Assembly: GCF_900101815.1 (NCBI RefSeq)
Contig: NZ_FNAO01000004.1
Coordinates: 372,001 to 436,000 of the forward strand
Source of the DNA: Pricia antarctica
GTDB taxonomy: Bacteria; Bacteroidota; Bacteroidia; Flavobacteriales; Flavobacteriaceae
Length of the DNA stretch: 64,000 nucleotides
Direction of reading: 5' to 3'
Of this stretch, positions 46,495-56,177 are shown piece after piece. Under the pieces are notes generated by a model. It made no database searches, was not told the origin of the DNA, and saw only the letters and a program-made list of their open reading frames with translations. Positions within the stretch are counted from its first letter, which is position 1; every line of letters starts with the position of its first letter. The translations under genes and the position numbers were made by a program.

Positions 46495-47811
46495 ATGATA
46501 AAAGAATTGACTAAATCACAGGAGCTCCTTAATAGAAGAAAGGAGGCTGTGGCAAACGGTGTCGGTGTGTTTAATACCGCTACGGTGAGCGAAGCTAAAG
46601 GGGCTATCATCATTGATGCCGATGGTAGGGAGCTTATCGATTTCGCAGGAGGAATAGGCGTTGTTAACGCAGGCCATTGTCCCGAGCCCGTTGTTGCGGC
46701 AATACGCGAACAGGCCGGAAAATACTTGCACACCAGTTTCAACGTAGTAACCTATGAACCCTACATACAACTCTGTGAGGAACTGGCAGAGATTTTACCG
46801 CATGGGGAAAAAACTAAGGCGATGTTGGTCAGTACCGGTGCGGAGGCAGTGGAGAATGCTATCAAAATTGCACGGCAAGCTACTAAAAAACCTGCGATAC
46901 TTTGTTTTACCGGGGCCTATCACGGGCGCACGATGATGGCCATGACCTTGACAAGTAAAGTGAGTTATAAATATGATTGTGGCCCTTTTGCCCCAGAGGT
47001 ATACCGACTTCCTTTTCCTAATTTTTATAGGTATCACGGTGCCCGTGATATGGATACATTTGTAGACGACGAACTCAAAAGGCTGCATGAGAGCGCGCTA
47101 AATTTGGTGGATATTAAGAGCGTTGCGGCCGTGATTATAGAGCCCATCCAAGGTGAAGGAGGATTTAATCCAGTGCCTCAAAAATATCTGGAAGGATTAA
47201 GGGCTTTCTGCGACACCCACGGAATTATACTGATCATGGACGAGGTACAGAGCGGATTCTGTCGCACCGGGCATTGGGCCAGTTGGCAACATTATGGCGT
47301 ACAACCGGATATTAGTACGTATGCCAAATCCATGGGCTCCGGTTTACCCATTGCTGCCGTAGTTGGGCGGGCAGAAATTATGGACGCTGCGGCAATAGGC
47401 TCTATCGGAGGCACTTATATTGGCAGCCCCATTTGTTGTGTTGCCGCATCTGCCACCATCAAATACATGAAAGAAATTAATTTGAATGAAAAAGCCGTCC
47501 AAATAGGCAAAGTGATGATGGATAGGTTGCAGCATTTAATGGGGCAACATTCCGAGATTGGTGATGTTAGGGGCGTAGGCGCCATGATAGCCATCGAATT
47601 TGTTAGAAACGGGGATGCCACACAGCCAAATTCCGAAATCTGTCCTCAAATCGTGAAAGGCTGTGCTGAAAATGGGCTGGTCATTCTAAGTGCTGGGACC
47701 CATAAAAATATCTTGCGGATTTTATCCCCTTTAGTTATTACGGACAAACAATTAGAAAAAGGGCTATCCATTTTGGAGTCCCAAATAAAGAAAGCGATAC
47801 ATACTATATGA
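46495..47811 (+). CDS. Class III omega-aminotransferase (GABA transaminase type)
   Basis: 438 residues, PLP fold type I. Features: VSTGAEAVENAIKIARQATKKP, CFTGAYHGRTMMAMTLT, MDEVQSGFCRTGHWASWQHYGVQPDI, and the Schiff-base Lys278 in YAKSMGSGLPIAAVVG. It fits GabT-like enzymes that move the terminal amine of GABA, putrescine or related amines onto 2-oxoglutarate or pyruvate. First gene of a seven-gene run; its stop overlaps the next start by 4 bp (ATGA). The exact amine is unknown. Confidence 0.85.
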   Translation: MIKELTKSQELLNRRKEAVANGVGVFNTATVSEAKGAIIIDADGRELIDFAGGIGVVNAGHCPEPVVAAIREQAGKYLHTSFNVVTYEPYIQLCEELAEILPHGEKTKAMLVSTGAEAVENAIKIARQATKKPAILCFTGAYHGRTMMAMTLTSKVSYKYDCGPFAPEVYRLPFPNFYRYHGARDMDTFVDDELKRLHESALNLVDIKSVAAVIIEPIQGEGGFNPVPQKYLEGLRAFCDTHGIILIMDEVQSGFCRTGHWASWQHYGVQPDISTYAKSMGSGLPIAAVVGRAEIMDAAAIGSIGGTYIGSPICCVAASATIKYMKEINLNEKAVQIGKVMMDRLQHLMGQHSEIGDVRGVGAMIAIEFVRNGDATQPNSEICPQIVKGCAENGLVILSAGTHKNILRILSPLVITDKQLEKGLSILESQIKKAIHTI

Positions 47812-48749
47812 AACCATTTGCAATAGCAGGAATACAAATGAAAGTGTCGGCAGTCGCTTCCAATGTGGAAATGATGAAGCTGAAAATCGATATTACCATG
47901 AATCTTTACCCATGGATCGAAATGATCATGTTCAGTGAACTTTGCGCATTTGGTCCATTGACCCACACAGCACAACCCATTCCCAATAGCTTTGAATCAG
48001 AAATGCAGGCCATGGCCAAAAAATATGGCATTTGGCTGCTGCCGGGATCCATATTCGAAAAAAGTGAAGGGAAAATTTACAATACCGCTACGGTAATCAA
48101 CCCTAAAGGGGAAATCGTAACGCGATACCGCAAAATGTTTCCTTTTTATCCTTACGAAGTGGGCGTAACCCCGGGAGAGGCGTATTGTGTTTTTGATGTG
48201 CCCGGTGTCGCCAAATTCGGAGTCTCCATCTGTTATGACATGTGGTTTCCCGAAACTATCAGAACATTGGTAACCATGGGTGCCGAAGTTATTATGCATC
48301 CAACCATGTCGGGTACCATCGATCGTGATATCGAACTATCCATTGTAAGGGCCATGGCCTCTATCAACCAATGTTATTTATTCGATGTAAACGGTCTGGA
48401 TACAGGCGGTTGTGGCCGTTCTATTGTTTGCGGCCCCGATGGGCGTGTCTTGCATCAATCGGAAGGTACCGAGGAAATCATACCCCTCGAATTGAATATT
48501 GAAAGGGCAAAAAGAAGCCGTGAACTAGGTATACTGCGTTTAGGACAGCCCCTTAAAAGTTTTAGAGACCACCTACATGCCGGTCAATTTGGAATTTACC
48601 AACCCAATGTTCCTACGCCCTATCTTGATTCCTTAGGGCCGTTGATAAAGCCTTCACGTATAGATGCCATTACAGAATTAAAGATAAAAGAAGATACATT
48701 AGAGCAAAAAGGCTCGCCCGTTCACTATAAAGGGGATGGGGTAATTTAA
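47808..48749 (+). CDS. Nitrilase-superfamily C-N hydrolase (amidase)
   Basis: 313 residues. The Glu-Lys-Cys triad is visible: Glu44 in MFSELCAFGP, Lys109 in RYRKMFPFYPYE, and Cys142 in FGVSICYDMWFPET. These enzymes cut amides or carbamoyl groups, for example N-carbamoylputrescine amidase. The C-terminal ~70 residues (LKSFRDHLHAGQFGIYQPNV and beyond) extend beyond the minimal domain. Translationally coupled to the aminotransferase. Confidence 0.88.
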   Translation: MKPFAIAGIQMKVSAVASNVEMMKLKIDITMNLYPWIEMIMFSELCAFGPLTHTAQPIPNSFESEMQAMAKKYGIWLLPGSIFEKSEGKIYNTATVINPKGEIVTRYRKMFPFYPYEVGVTPGEAYCVFDVPGVAKFGVSICYDMWFPETIRTLVTMGAEVIMHPTMSGTIDRDIELSIVRAMASINQCYLFDVNGLDTGGCGRSIVCGPDGRVLHQSEGTEEIIPLELNIERAKRSRELGILRLGQPLKSFRDHLHAGQFGIYQPNVPTPYLDSLGPLIKPSRIDAITELKIKEDTLEQKGSPVHYKGDGVI

Positions 48750-48759
48750 ACCAACAAAT

Positions 48760-49167
48760 ATGGGTGGAAGTCCACAAAATAAAAAGAAAAAAGATACGGC
48801 ACCGACCGATTTTGTAAGTTGGTTTGAAATACCTGCACTCGATTTTAACCAAGCGGTACAATTCTATAACCACATTTTTGGAATTGAAATGGAGCAAAAT
48901 ATTACGGACGTGAATTCAATGGCCTTTTTTCCGGTCACTTCGGGTATTGGTGGCGCCGTAATTTCAGGCCCTGGCTCCATACCTTCCCCTATAGGACCAT
49001 TAATCTATTTAAATGGGGGTAACGATCTTAAAAATGTACTTAACAAAGTAGAGCAGGCAGGTGGACGCATAGTGATGCCAAAGACCCTTATCAGTGAAGA
49101 TGAAGGTTATTTTGCCATTTTTATAGATTGCCAGGGGAACAAACTGGCCTTACACTCAAAAAATTAA
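48760..49167 (+). CDS. VOC (glyoxalase/bleomycin-resistance fold) protein
   Basis: 135 residues after a basic N-terminus (PQNKKKKDTAP). Two beta-alpha-beta-beta-beta units are expected: DFVSWFEIPALDFNQAVQFYNHIFG and the GGRIVMPKTLISEDEGYFAIFIDCQGN end. The fold serves metal-dependent lyases, dioxygenases or binding. No unmistakable metal triad can be read with certainty (a final His is in LALHSKN). Same operon, 10 bp from the nitrilase gene. Confidence 0.8.
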   Translation: MGGSPQNKKKKDTAPTDFVSWFEIPALDFNQAVQFYNHIFGIEMEQNITDVNSMAFFPVTSGIGGAVISGPGSIPSPIGPLIYLNGGNDLKNVLNKVEQAGGRIVMPKTLISEDEGYFAIFIDCQGNKLALHSKN

Positions 49168-49170
49168 AAA

Positions 49171-51918
49171 GTGACTAAAATTAAATCAAAAAGTGCACCT
49201 TATTATAACATCGGACAACTTCGGGTCGATTTTTGGAACAAGTTAAAAATTGAAACTTCAGAATTAACTCGGTGTCGTAAAGGGTCAACAAATGAAAAAA
49301 CGCACAAACAGAAGATAAAGGAGTTACTAAAAGACCTCAAAGGGGTGGAATGCTTTTTCGCATCTCCTGGAAAAGAGCGCTTGCGAAAGCTCGAAAACGC
49401 TTTTGCAAGCCATGAATACGCCTCGTTGTCCCATGCCGTATTGGAAACCACAAAACAGCTTTTCGGGGATAGTTATAAAAGTAATCCCGAATTCATCGAT
49501 TTTGATGAACATAGCATAGATGCTGCCGAGGAACATGACCAACAAAACGGTGTCAGAAAAAATCATTTTGAGGTCTTGTTTATGGACAATATCTCTGAAC
49601 AGGAAGAGCATAAATTAAAGCATAATCTAAAAGCCCTACGGACACCGAATGACAAGTTTACCTATGGCGTTGTTGTACAACGCTCTTTTCAGGATGCCCT
49701 GATTACCTTGTTGTTCAATCACAACATACAGGCCGTTGTCGTACGTTATGCACCCTCGTATCTTTCAAAGCTTAGTACACCGCTTATAAAACCTTATATC
49801 GACGAGCTTACTGAGCATGATTTTTCCTCCAAACCGGAAACGGATCTCGGCCCTATCTTGGGAGAGTTGATCAAACAACTACGTCCTGAGCTAGATACCT
49901 ATTATGTTACCGATACTTCTTTGGGTCATCTAAAGGACAATACCATCAAGGGTTTTAGACGCATATTCTATCAAACGGAAGATATTCAAGAACTGCACCT
50001 CACCATAATGCGGGGTATTGAAGAACGGTATTGCACTCCTTTCTTTTCCGCGTTGGTAGAATACAGTCAAAAGCCAACCGGTGTTTTTCATGCCATGCCT
50101 ATCTCCCGTGGAAATTCGGTTTTCAAATCAAGATGGATCCACGATTTTGGAGAATTTTATGGTCGTAATATGTTTTTGGCAGAAACCTCCGCAACTACCG
50201 GGGGACTTGATTCCCTACTACAGCCGACCGGGCCACTTAAAAAAGCCCAAGAGATGGCACGCGATGCGTATGGCTCCCAATACACCTATTTCGTGACCAA
50301 CGGAACATCTACCGCCAATAAAATAGTGATGCAGGCCTTGGTAAAGCCCCAAGACGTCGTGCTTATAGATCGGGATTGCCATAAGTCACATCATTACGGC
50401 TTGGTTTTGGCAGGTGCCTATCCCGTTTATTTGGATTCCTACCCCATTGAGGAATACTCTATGTACGGTGCGGTTCCTTTAGCGCAAATAACCACCAAAA
50501 TGTTGCAATTGAAGGAGGCAGGAAGGTTGGACAATGTGAAAATGTTACTCCTGACCAATTGTACTTTTGACGGCCTGGTCTATAACGTAGAACGTGTAAT
50601 GGAGGAGGTACTGGCCATTAAGCCGGATATGATTTTTTTATGGGATGAAGCTTGGTTTGCCTTTGCAGGATTTGCTTATAACTATAAGCAACGTACCGGC
50701 ATGTTCACCGCAAAAAAGTTATATGAAAAATACAACAGTGAGGCGTATAGGAAAAAATACGAAGAGCATATAAAAGGATTGAAAACGGGAGATCGTTCCG
50801 AATTGCCCGATCCGGATAAGGTCAGAATACGGGTATATGCCACACAAAGCACTCACAAGACCTTGAGTAGTTTTCGACAAGGTTCCATGGTTCATATTTG
50901 GGACGAGGATTTTAGGAGGAAAACTGAAAACACATTCCTTGAAGCGTACATGACCCATACGTCAACGTCCCCGAACTACCAAATGTTGGCGTCGCTGGAT
51001 GTAGGAAGACGGCAAGTGCAACTGGAAGGTTTTGAATTAGTAGAGAAAAGTATTGAATTGGCCATGGTACTGCGAGCAAAGGTGAACGACAATCCCCAAT
51101 TGAGCAAGTATTTCGATGTGCTTACCGTTCACGATTTTATTCCCGATAAATTCCGTGAAACCGGCCTAAAGGAATATTACACCAAACGCGAAGGGTGGAA
51201 TCGAATGGACGATGCCTGGCAGAAAGACGAGTTTGTTCTCGATCCAACTAAAATCACCTTATATATTGGAAAAACGGGTGTGGATGGAGACACCTTTAAG
51301 AACAAATATTTAATGGATAAATTCAATATCCAAATCAACAAAACGTCTCGCAATACGGTTTTGTTCATGACCAATATCGGAACGACCAGAGGTAGCGTCA
51401 CCTATCTGGTAAATGCACTTTTAAAAATTTCGGATGAATTGGATGATGAATTAAAGGCGTTAAACGACAAGGAAATGGAAATACGCGATAAAAGAATCTA
51501 TTCCTTGACCCAAGAAGTGCCGCCATTACCTGATTTCAGTTATTTCCATCCATCATTTCAGGCCGTGCCCGGAGTCCCGGGCGGCAATTTAAGGGAAGCC
51601 TATTTCTTGGCGTATGATGAAGAAAATTATGAATATATTCCCCTGAACGAATGTTTAGCGACAATGGGCGAAGGCAGAAAGCTGGTAGCATCCACTTTTG
51701 TAATCCCTTATCCCCCCGGTTTTCCAGTATTGGTTCCGGGACAAGTGGTGAGCGAAGAAATTATCAATTTCATGACGGCATTAGATGTTAGTGAAATACA
51801 TGGTTACCGCGCTGATCTAGGTCTTCGGGTATTTAAGGAAACCGTGTTGAACAGGCATAAAATTATTACTTCAATAGGCGGTATGTCTAAGGGAAAGCAG
51901 AAAAAACAATTAATATAA
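49171..51918 (+). CDS. Large Orn/Lys/Arg-type PLP-dependent decarboxylase
   Basis: 915 residues from a GTG start only 3 bp after the VOC stop. About 1-130 is an extra charged segment; about 140-230 resembles the receiver-like wing domain. The PLP core has TNGTSTANKIVMQ, DRDCHKSHHYG, FLWDEAWFAFAGFAYNYK, and Lys563 in STHKTLSSFRQG. The C-terminal domain ends with IPYPPGFPVLVPGQVV and EIHGYRAD. Usual family members are about 700-750 residues, so this is about 160-200 longer. It likely makes an amine from a basic amino acid; arginine, lysine or ornithine cannot be told apart here. Confidence 0.87.
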   Translation: MTKIKSKSAPYYNIGQLRVDFWNKLKIETSELTRCRKGSTNEKTHKQKIKELLKDLKGVECFFASPGKERLRKLENAFASHEYASLSHAVLETTKQLFGDSYKSNPEFIDFDEHSIDAAEEHDQQNGVRKNHFEVLFMDNISEQEEHKLKHNLKALRTPNDKFTYGVVVQRSFQDALITLLFNHNIQAVVVRYAPSYLSKLSTPLIKPYIDELTEHDFSSKPETDLGPILGELIKQLRPELDTYYVTDTSLGHLKDNTIKGFRRIFYQTEDIQELHLTIMRGIEERYCTPFFSALVEYSQKPTGVFHAMPISRGNSVFKSRWIHDFGEFYGRNMFLAETSATTGGLDSLLQPTGPLKKAQEMARDAYGSQYTYFVTNGTSTANKIVMQALVKPQDVVLIDRDCHKSHHYGLVLAGAYPVYLDSYPIEEYSMYGAVPLAQITTKMLQLKEAGRLDNVKMLLLTNCTFDGLVYNVERVMEEVLAIKPDMIFLWDEAWFAFAGFAYNYKQRTGMFTAKKLYEKYNSEAYRKKYEEHIKGLKTGDRSELPDPDKVRIRVYATQSTHKTLSSFRQGSMVHIWDEDFRRKTENTFLEAYMTHTSTSPNYQMLASLDVGRRQVQLEGFELVEKSIELAMVLRAKVNDNPQLSKYFDVLTVHDFIPDKFRETGLKEYYTKREGWNRMDDAWQKDEFVLDPTKITLYIGKTGVDGDTFKNKYLMDKFNIQINKTSRNTVLFMTNIGTTRGSVTYLVNALLKISDELDDELKALNDKEMEIRDKRIYSLTQEVPPLPDFSYFHPSFQAVPGVPGGNLREAYFLAYDEENYEYIPLNECLATMGEGRKLVASTFVIPYPPGFPVLVPGQVVSEEIINFMTALDVSEIHGYRADLGLRVFKETVLNRHKIITSIGGMSKGKQKKQLI

Positions 51919-51936
51919 TTATTGAAAATCATTTAT

Positions 51937-53490
51937 ATGACAGCTAAAAAAACAACACTAAATACAAAATCAACTAAAAACGTAAGCAAAAAAAAGGCGC
52001 CCGTAAAAAAAACACCGGTAAAAAAGGCAGCTAAGACCGAAGTGCTTGATGGCGTGTCGGATATACGACGTTTCTTCCATAAAAACGAGACACCGCTATA
52101 TTTTATAAGTGCTACCAATTTTAATATGCTTGGTGCCGATGAATGGATAAAAGGCTTCAAATTTATCAGTCATATCGAATGCTTTGGCGGACAACATCCC
52201 AATGTATTTTCCCCCAAGGAGGAAATTCCCCATGACGACTTTACAAGTATCGAAGATATCAATAATTACCTGCTTCAACATCCTGAAGTCCAAGATTATC
52301 TGACGACCAGAAAAAAAGGACGGTCCGTCGGAAAGGCCATGTTTCTCATGTTCAATGAACAGACGGAGAAACTCGCAAAAAAATTAGGATTGCAGATCAT
52401 GTTCCCCCCTGCAAAGATGCGGACCCTGATGGACAACAAAGTAAATACCAACCGGATTGCCGAAAAAGCCGGGGTATCCTGTGTGCCCTATGTGCTCTCG
52501 CCAGTTTCAGATTATGAACACTTGAATAAAGTCTCTAAGTCTCTCGGCACCGACCTGGTAATTCAAACCCCATTTGGCGATTCGGGCCACACCACCTTTT
52601 TTATCACGAACGAGGAAGAATTCAAAAAACATGAAGAGGAAATCGTAAAGGAGAAGGAAGTCAAGATAATGAAACGCATCAATTGCAAAGGTTCTGCTAT
52701 TGAAGCCTGTGTCACGAGACATGGTACCATCGTTGCACCATTGATGACAGAACTCGTCGGTTTTAAGGCATTGACCCCCTACAAAGGAGGCTGGTGCGGC
52801 AATGAAATTTATCCCAACGCGTTTACTCCGGAAATCCGCGAAAAGGCTACAAAATATACCCAGTTATTCGGGGACCAATTACGTAAGGAAGGCTATAAAG
52901 GCTATTTTGAGCTGGATTTTCTTATCGATCAAGACAACGGCGAAGTGTATCTGGGTGAATTGAACCCTAGGGTAACGGGTGCAAGCTCTATAACCAACCA
53001 TGCCGTATTTGCGTTGGCAGATGCCCCCTTATTTGTATTCCATATTATGGAATGGATGGGCGTGGACTATAAACTGAACGTAGAAGAGATTAATAATCGA
53101 TGGTCCAGACAAGAAAATATAGACGGGTGGAGCCAATTGATCATCAAACACACCGAGGATACCATTGAATATGTATCGGAAGCACCACGATCTGGAATTT
53201 ATAAGATGTTCGACAACGGCCATATCCAATTTGACAGAATGGATACGCATAGAAGGGCCGTGGAGACCGAAAATGAAGCATTTTTCCTCCACATTGCCAA
53301 AGAAGGAGATTATTTGTACGAAGGGGCCGACATGGGTATTTTAGTCTCAAGAGGTCGTATGATGACGGATGATTTTAAGCTTAATGCCCGTGCAAAAGAT
53401 TGGATCAACGCCATACGCGGAAAATATACTTCCCAGATTGTAGAAGATAAGCGTGAACAAGTCGTACTTACCGGTAGCTTGACCAAATAA
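51937..53490 (+). CDS. ATP-grasp ligase (biotin-carboxylase-like fold)
   Basis: 517 residues from the ATG at 51937 (a TTG 15 bp upstream is less likely). Residues 2-35 are Lys/Thr-rich and low-complexity (KKKAPVKKTPVKKAAK). The ATP-grasp core shows MRTLMDNKVNTNRIAEKAGV, LVIQTPFGDSGHTTFFI, and the magnesium site YFELDFLIDQDNGEVYLGE followed by LNPRVTGASS. No biotin-carrier partner is near, so a carboxylate-amine ligase is likelier than a carboxylase. 18 bp after the decarboxylase and 26 bp before the C45-type gene; it may attach a carboxylic acid to the amine made by the decarboxylase. Confidence 0.8.
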   Translation: MTAKKTTLNTKSTKNVSKKKAPVKKTPVKKAAKTEVLDGVSDIRRFFHKNETPLYFISATNFNMLGADEWIKGFKFISHIECFGGQHPNVFSPKEEIPHDDFTSIEDINNYLLQHPEVQDYLTTRKKGRSVGKAMFLMFNEQTEKLAKKLGLQIMFPPAKMRTLMDNKVNTNRIAEKAGVSCVPYVLSPVSDYEHLNKVSKSLGTDLVIQTPFGDSGHTTFFITNEEEFKKHEEEIVKEKEVKIMKRINCKGSAIEACVTRHGTIVAPLMTELVGFKALTPYKGGWCGNEIYPNAFTPEIREKATKYTQLFGDQLRKEGYKGYFELDFLIDQDNGEVYLGELNPRVTGASSITNHAVFALADAPLFVFHIMEWMGVDYKLNVEEINNRWSRQENIDGWSQLIIKHTEDTIEYVSEAPRSGIYKMFDNGHIQFDRMDTHRRAVETENEAFFLHIAKEGDYLYEGADMGILVSRGRMMTDDFKLNARAKDWINAIRGKYTSQIVEDKREQVVLTGSLTK

Positions 53491-53516
53491 TCCATATAAT
53501 TTGATTAAAATACACT

Positions 53517-54707
53517 ATGCAATTAAAATTTAGTACGGTCTCCGAGCCATCGATAGCAGGGGCCAAATGGAAAGGATTATTTGATGCCTATTGGTCAGGA
53601 TACCGAACATGGTTTTTGTCGAATAACACCGCGTACACACCTGATTTAAAGACATCACAAGATGCCCTAAAAAAATACATGCCTAAAATGTGGGCCACTT
53701 ACCAACAACTCTGCACGTTGACTAATGCCGACCCTGTTATAGCCAGATTTTTTACAGGGTTTCAGCCACCTGCGTATATTAGTGCCTGTGCGCAAGCGGT
53801 TATCAAAGCAGATGAAATTCAACTGGTCCGTAATTATGATTACCATCCTGATTTGCTCGAAGGTACCATACTATTAAGTAAATGGAACGACCATAGAGTA
53901 ATGGGTATTTCTGATTGTTTGATCGGCTTGGTAGATGGCATGAACGATGCCGGACTTTGTGTTTCCCTCACATTTGGGGGTCGTAAAGAAGTAGGGTACG
54001 GCTTTGGCATCCCTTTCATTTTAAGATATGTCCTAGAATTTTGTACGAATACTGCGGAAGCCGTAAAAACATTGAAAAGTATTCCATCGCACATGTCCTA
54101 TAATGTGACCGTTGTGGACAAAACAGGAGCTTCAAAAACGGTCATGTTAGCCCCTGATAAGGCAACATTGGTTACGAACGATGCATTCGCTACCAATCAT
54201 CAGGGAATTGTAGATTGGCCGGAAAATGCCCGATTCAATCAAACGATAAAGCGGTACAATTTTATTAAAAACTACTTGAAATCGAAAAATATTAAGGCAA
54301 GTGAATTAGCAAAGGCCTTCTTGCATTCCCCGTTGTACAATACCAAGTTTACGGAGGGGTTCGGAACCTTATATACCTCGGTATATCAACCCAAAAACTT
54401 GATTATGAAAGTACTATGGCCCAATGAGGCTATAGAAAGGAGTTTCGATAATTTTGAGGAAGAAAATATTCTCATAGATTACAATGCTGCGGAACGGTTC
54501 ATTATTCCTGATGATACCGAAGAGCAGGCGCCTGTAGCAAGTAATGAAAACCGATGGCAGGATGCCGTTGTGGATTCATTGGTGAAGGGAATGGCCGGGA
54601 AAAAAACAAAACAGAAACAACAGGAACTTCGCGAGCGTCTAATGCCCGATGGTGAAATAGCTTGGGAAGTTTTGATAGATTATTGGAACGAGCCCGTCGA
54701 GTATTAA
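53517..54707 (+). CDS. C45-type (AAT-like) acyltransferase/amidohydrolase
   Basis: 396 residues of the Ntn-hydrolase superfamily. Cys91 in YISACAQAVIKADE, followed by LVRNYDYHPDLLEG, GMNDAGLCVSLTFGG and YNVTVVDKTGASKTVML, reads like the acyl-CoA:6-aminopenicillanate acyltransferase and choloylglycine-hydrolase layout. In relatives self-cleavage exposes the Cys; here a ~90-residue leader would be removed. No signal peptide, so cytoplasmic. It probably hydrolyses or forms an amide, which pairs naturally with the ATP-grasp ligase just upstream. Confidence 0.75.
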   Translation: MQLKFSTVSEPSIAGAKWKGLFDAYWSGYRTWFLSNNTAYTPDLKTSQDALKKYMPKMWATYQQLCTLTNADPVIARFFTGFQPPAYISACAQAVIKADEIQLVRNYDYHPDLLEGTILLSKWNDHRVMGISDCLIGLVDGMNDAGLCVSLTFGGRKEVGYGFGIPFILRYVLEFCTNTAEAVKTLKSIPSHMSYNVTVVDKTGASKTVMLAPDKATLVTNDAFATNHQGIVDWPENARFNQTIKRYNFIKNYLKSKNIKASELAKAFLHSPLYNTKFTEGFGTLYTSVYQPKNLIMKVLWPNEAIERSFDNFEEENILIDYNAAERFIIPDDTEEQAPVASNENRWQDAVVDSLVKGMAGKKTKQKQQELRERLMPDGEIAWEVLIDYWNEPVEY

Positions 54708-54724
54708 TAAATTTATAGATAAAA

Positions 54725-56083
54725 ATGGAATTCAAAAGTATCAACCCTTATAATGGAGAGCAAGTTGGCTCATACACAGCACTAACGGAGGAGGCTTTGG
54801 TTGAAAAGCTGAACAAAAGTCAATCCGCTTTTGAATCTTGGAGAAAAGTGCCACTTGCCGAACGCTGTCGTCTTCTTAAAAAAGCGGGACAAGTATTGCG
54901 GGATAATGAAGAGGAATATGCCAAAATGATCACGTTGGAAATGGGGAAACCCATATCGGAATCCAGGTCGGAAGTAAATAAATGCGCATGGGTGTGCGAC
55001 TACTATGCCGAAAATGCCCCTACATTCCTTGCGGACGAATACATATCCACCGACGCTGATAAAAGTTTTGTTCGGCATGACCCCATCGGAAGTGTCTTTG
55101 CAGTTATGCCCTGGAATTTTCCGTTTTGGCAGGTTTTTCGATATGCGGCCCCGACCTTGACCGCAGGAAATACAGGATTGTTAAAGCACGCTGCGAACGT
55201 TTTTGGATGTGCTGAGCAAATTGAAGGCGTTTTCCTTAAAGCGGGATATCCTTCGTACGTTTTCCAAAACCTGATAGTCCATCACGATCAAACGGAACGC
55301 ATAATTGAACACAAGGGTGTAAAGGCGGTAACCTTAACGGGAAGCGAAAAGGCAGGTTCGGCCGTCGCCGAAATAGCTGGTCGCCACATCAAAAAATCCG
55401 TATTGGAACTCGGTGGTAACAACGCCTTTATCGTTTGGGAGGATGCTGATATTGATCAGGCAGTGAAAACTGCAATAACTGCCCGGATGCTTAATTGTGG
55501 ACAAAGTTGTATTGCGGCCAAACGCTTTATTTTAGTGGAAGGTATCTACGAGGAATTCGTGACTAAATTTACCGAAGCCGTTAAACTACTGAAATCCGGA
55601 GACCCCTCAAACGAGGATATCAACATAGGGCCGCTAGCGCGACCTGACCTTGCCGATCAGTTGAACAAGCAAGTGAACGATTCGTTAAATAAAGGGGCTA
55701 AACTAGTATTGGGAGGGCATCGGAATGACTGCTATCACGAGCCGACCATTTTGGGAGATGTTGTACCGGGCATGGCCGCTTTCGACCAAGAAACTTTTGG
55801 ACCTTTAGCGGCCATGATCAAAGCAAAGGATATTAACCATGCCTTTGAACTTTCCGAAAAATCCAAATATGGACTGGGGGTTACGGTATGTACCAAAAAC
55901 ACAGAGGAGGCATTGAAATATGCAGATCGGGTAAGTGATGGGGCCTATTTCATCAACGAACTGGTAAAATCAGATCCAAGATTACCCTTTGGAGGCACCA
56001 AAAAATCCGGATACGGCCGTGAACTCGCAAAAGATGGGATAATGGAGTTTGTAAATCGAAAAACGGTTTATATGAAGTCCTAA
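54725..56083 (+). CDS. NAD(P)-dependent aldehyde dehydrogenase, succinate-semialdehyde type
   Basis: 452 residues, the compact form of SSADH. Motifs: AVMPWNFPFWQVFRY, LTGSEKAGSAVAEIAG, Glu228 in VLELGGNNAF, nucleophile Cys262 in CGQSCIAAKRF, and ETFGPLAAMI, LPFGGTKKSGYGREL at the end. With the GABA-transaminase-like first gene it would oxidise an amino-aldehyde or semialdehyde to the acid. It closes the operon. Confidence 0.88.
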   Translation: MEFKSINPYNGEQVGSYTALTEEALVEKLNKSQSAFESWRKVPLAERCRLLKKAGQVLRDNEEEYAKMITLEMGKPISESRSEVNKCAWVCDYYAENAPTFLADEYISTDADKSFVRHDPIGSVFAVMPWNFPFWQVFRYAAPTLTAGNTGLLKHAANVFGCAEQIEGVFLKAGYPSYVFQNLIVHHDQTERIIEHKGVKAVTLTGSEKAGSAVAEIAGRHIKKSVLELGGNNAFIVWEDADIDQAVKTAITARMLNCGQSCIAAKRFILVEGIYEEFVTKFTEAVKLLKSGDPSNEDINIGPLARPDLADQLNKQVNDSLNKGAKLVLGGHRNDCYHEPTILGDVVPGMAAFDQETFGPLAAMIKAKDINHAFELSEKSKYGLGVTVCTKNTEEALKYADRVSDGAYFINELVKSDPRLPFGGTKKSGYGRELAKDGIMEFVNRKTVYMKS

Positions 56084-56177
56084 TTGAAACGGTAACCCCC
56101 CGAATAATTTAAAACAGACACCAGAATCCGAATAAATTTTATCTAAAATGAGACAATATACCAAAGGACAGCTTAGA

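Noticed and set aside
51937-53490. ATP-grasp protein as a true biotin carboxylase
   Set aside because: No biotin-carrier or carboxyltransferase gene is present, and its neighbours are amide- and amine-handling enzymes.
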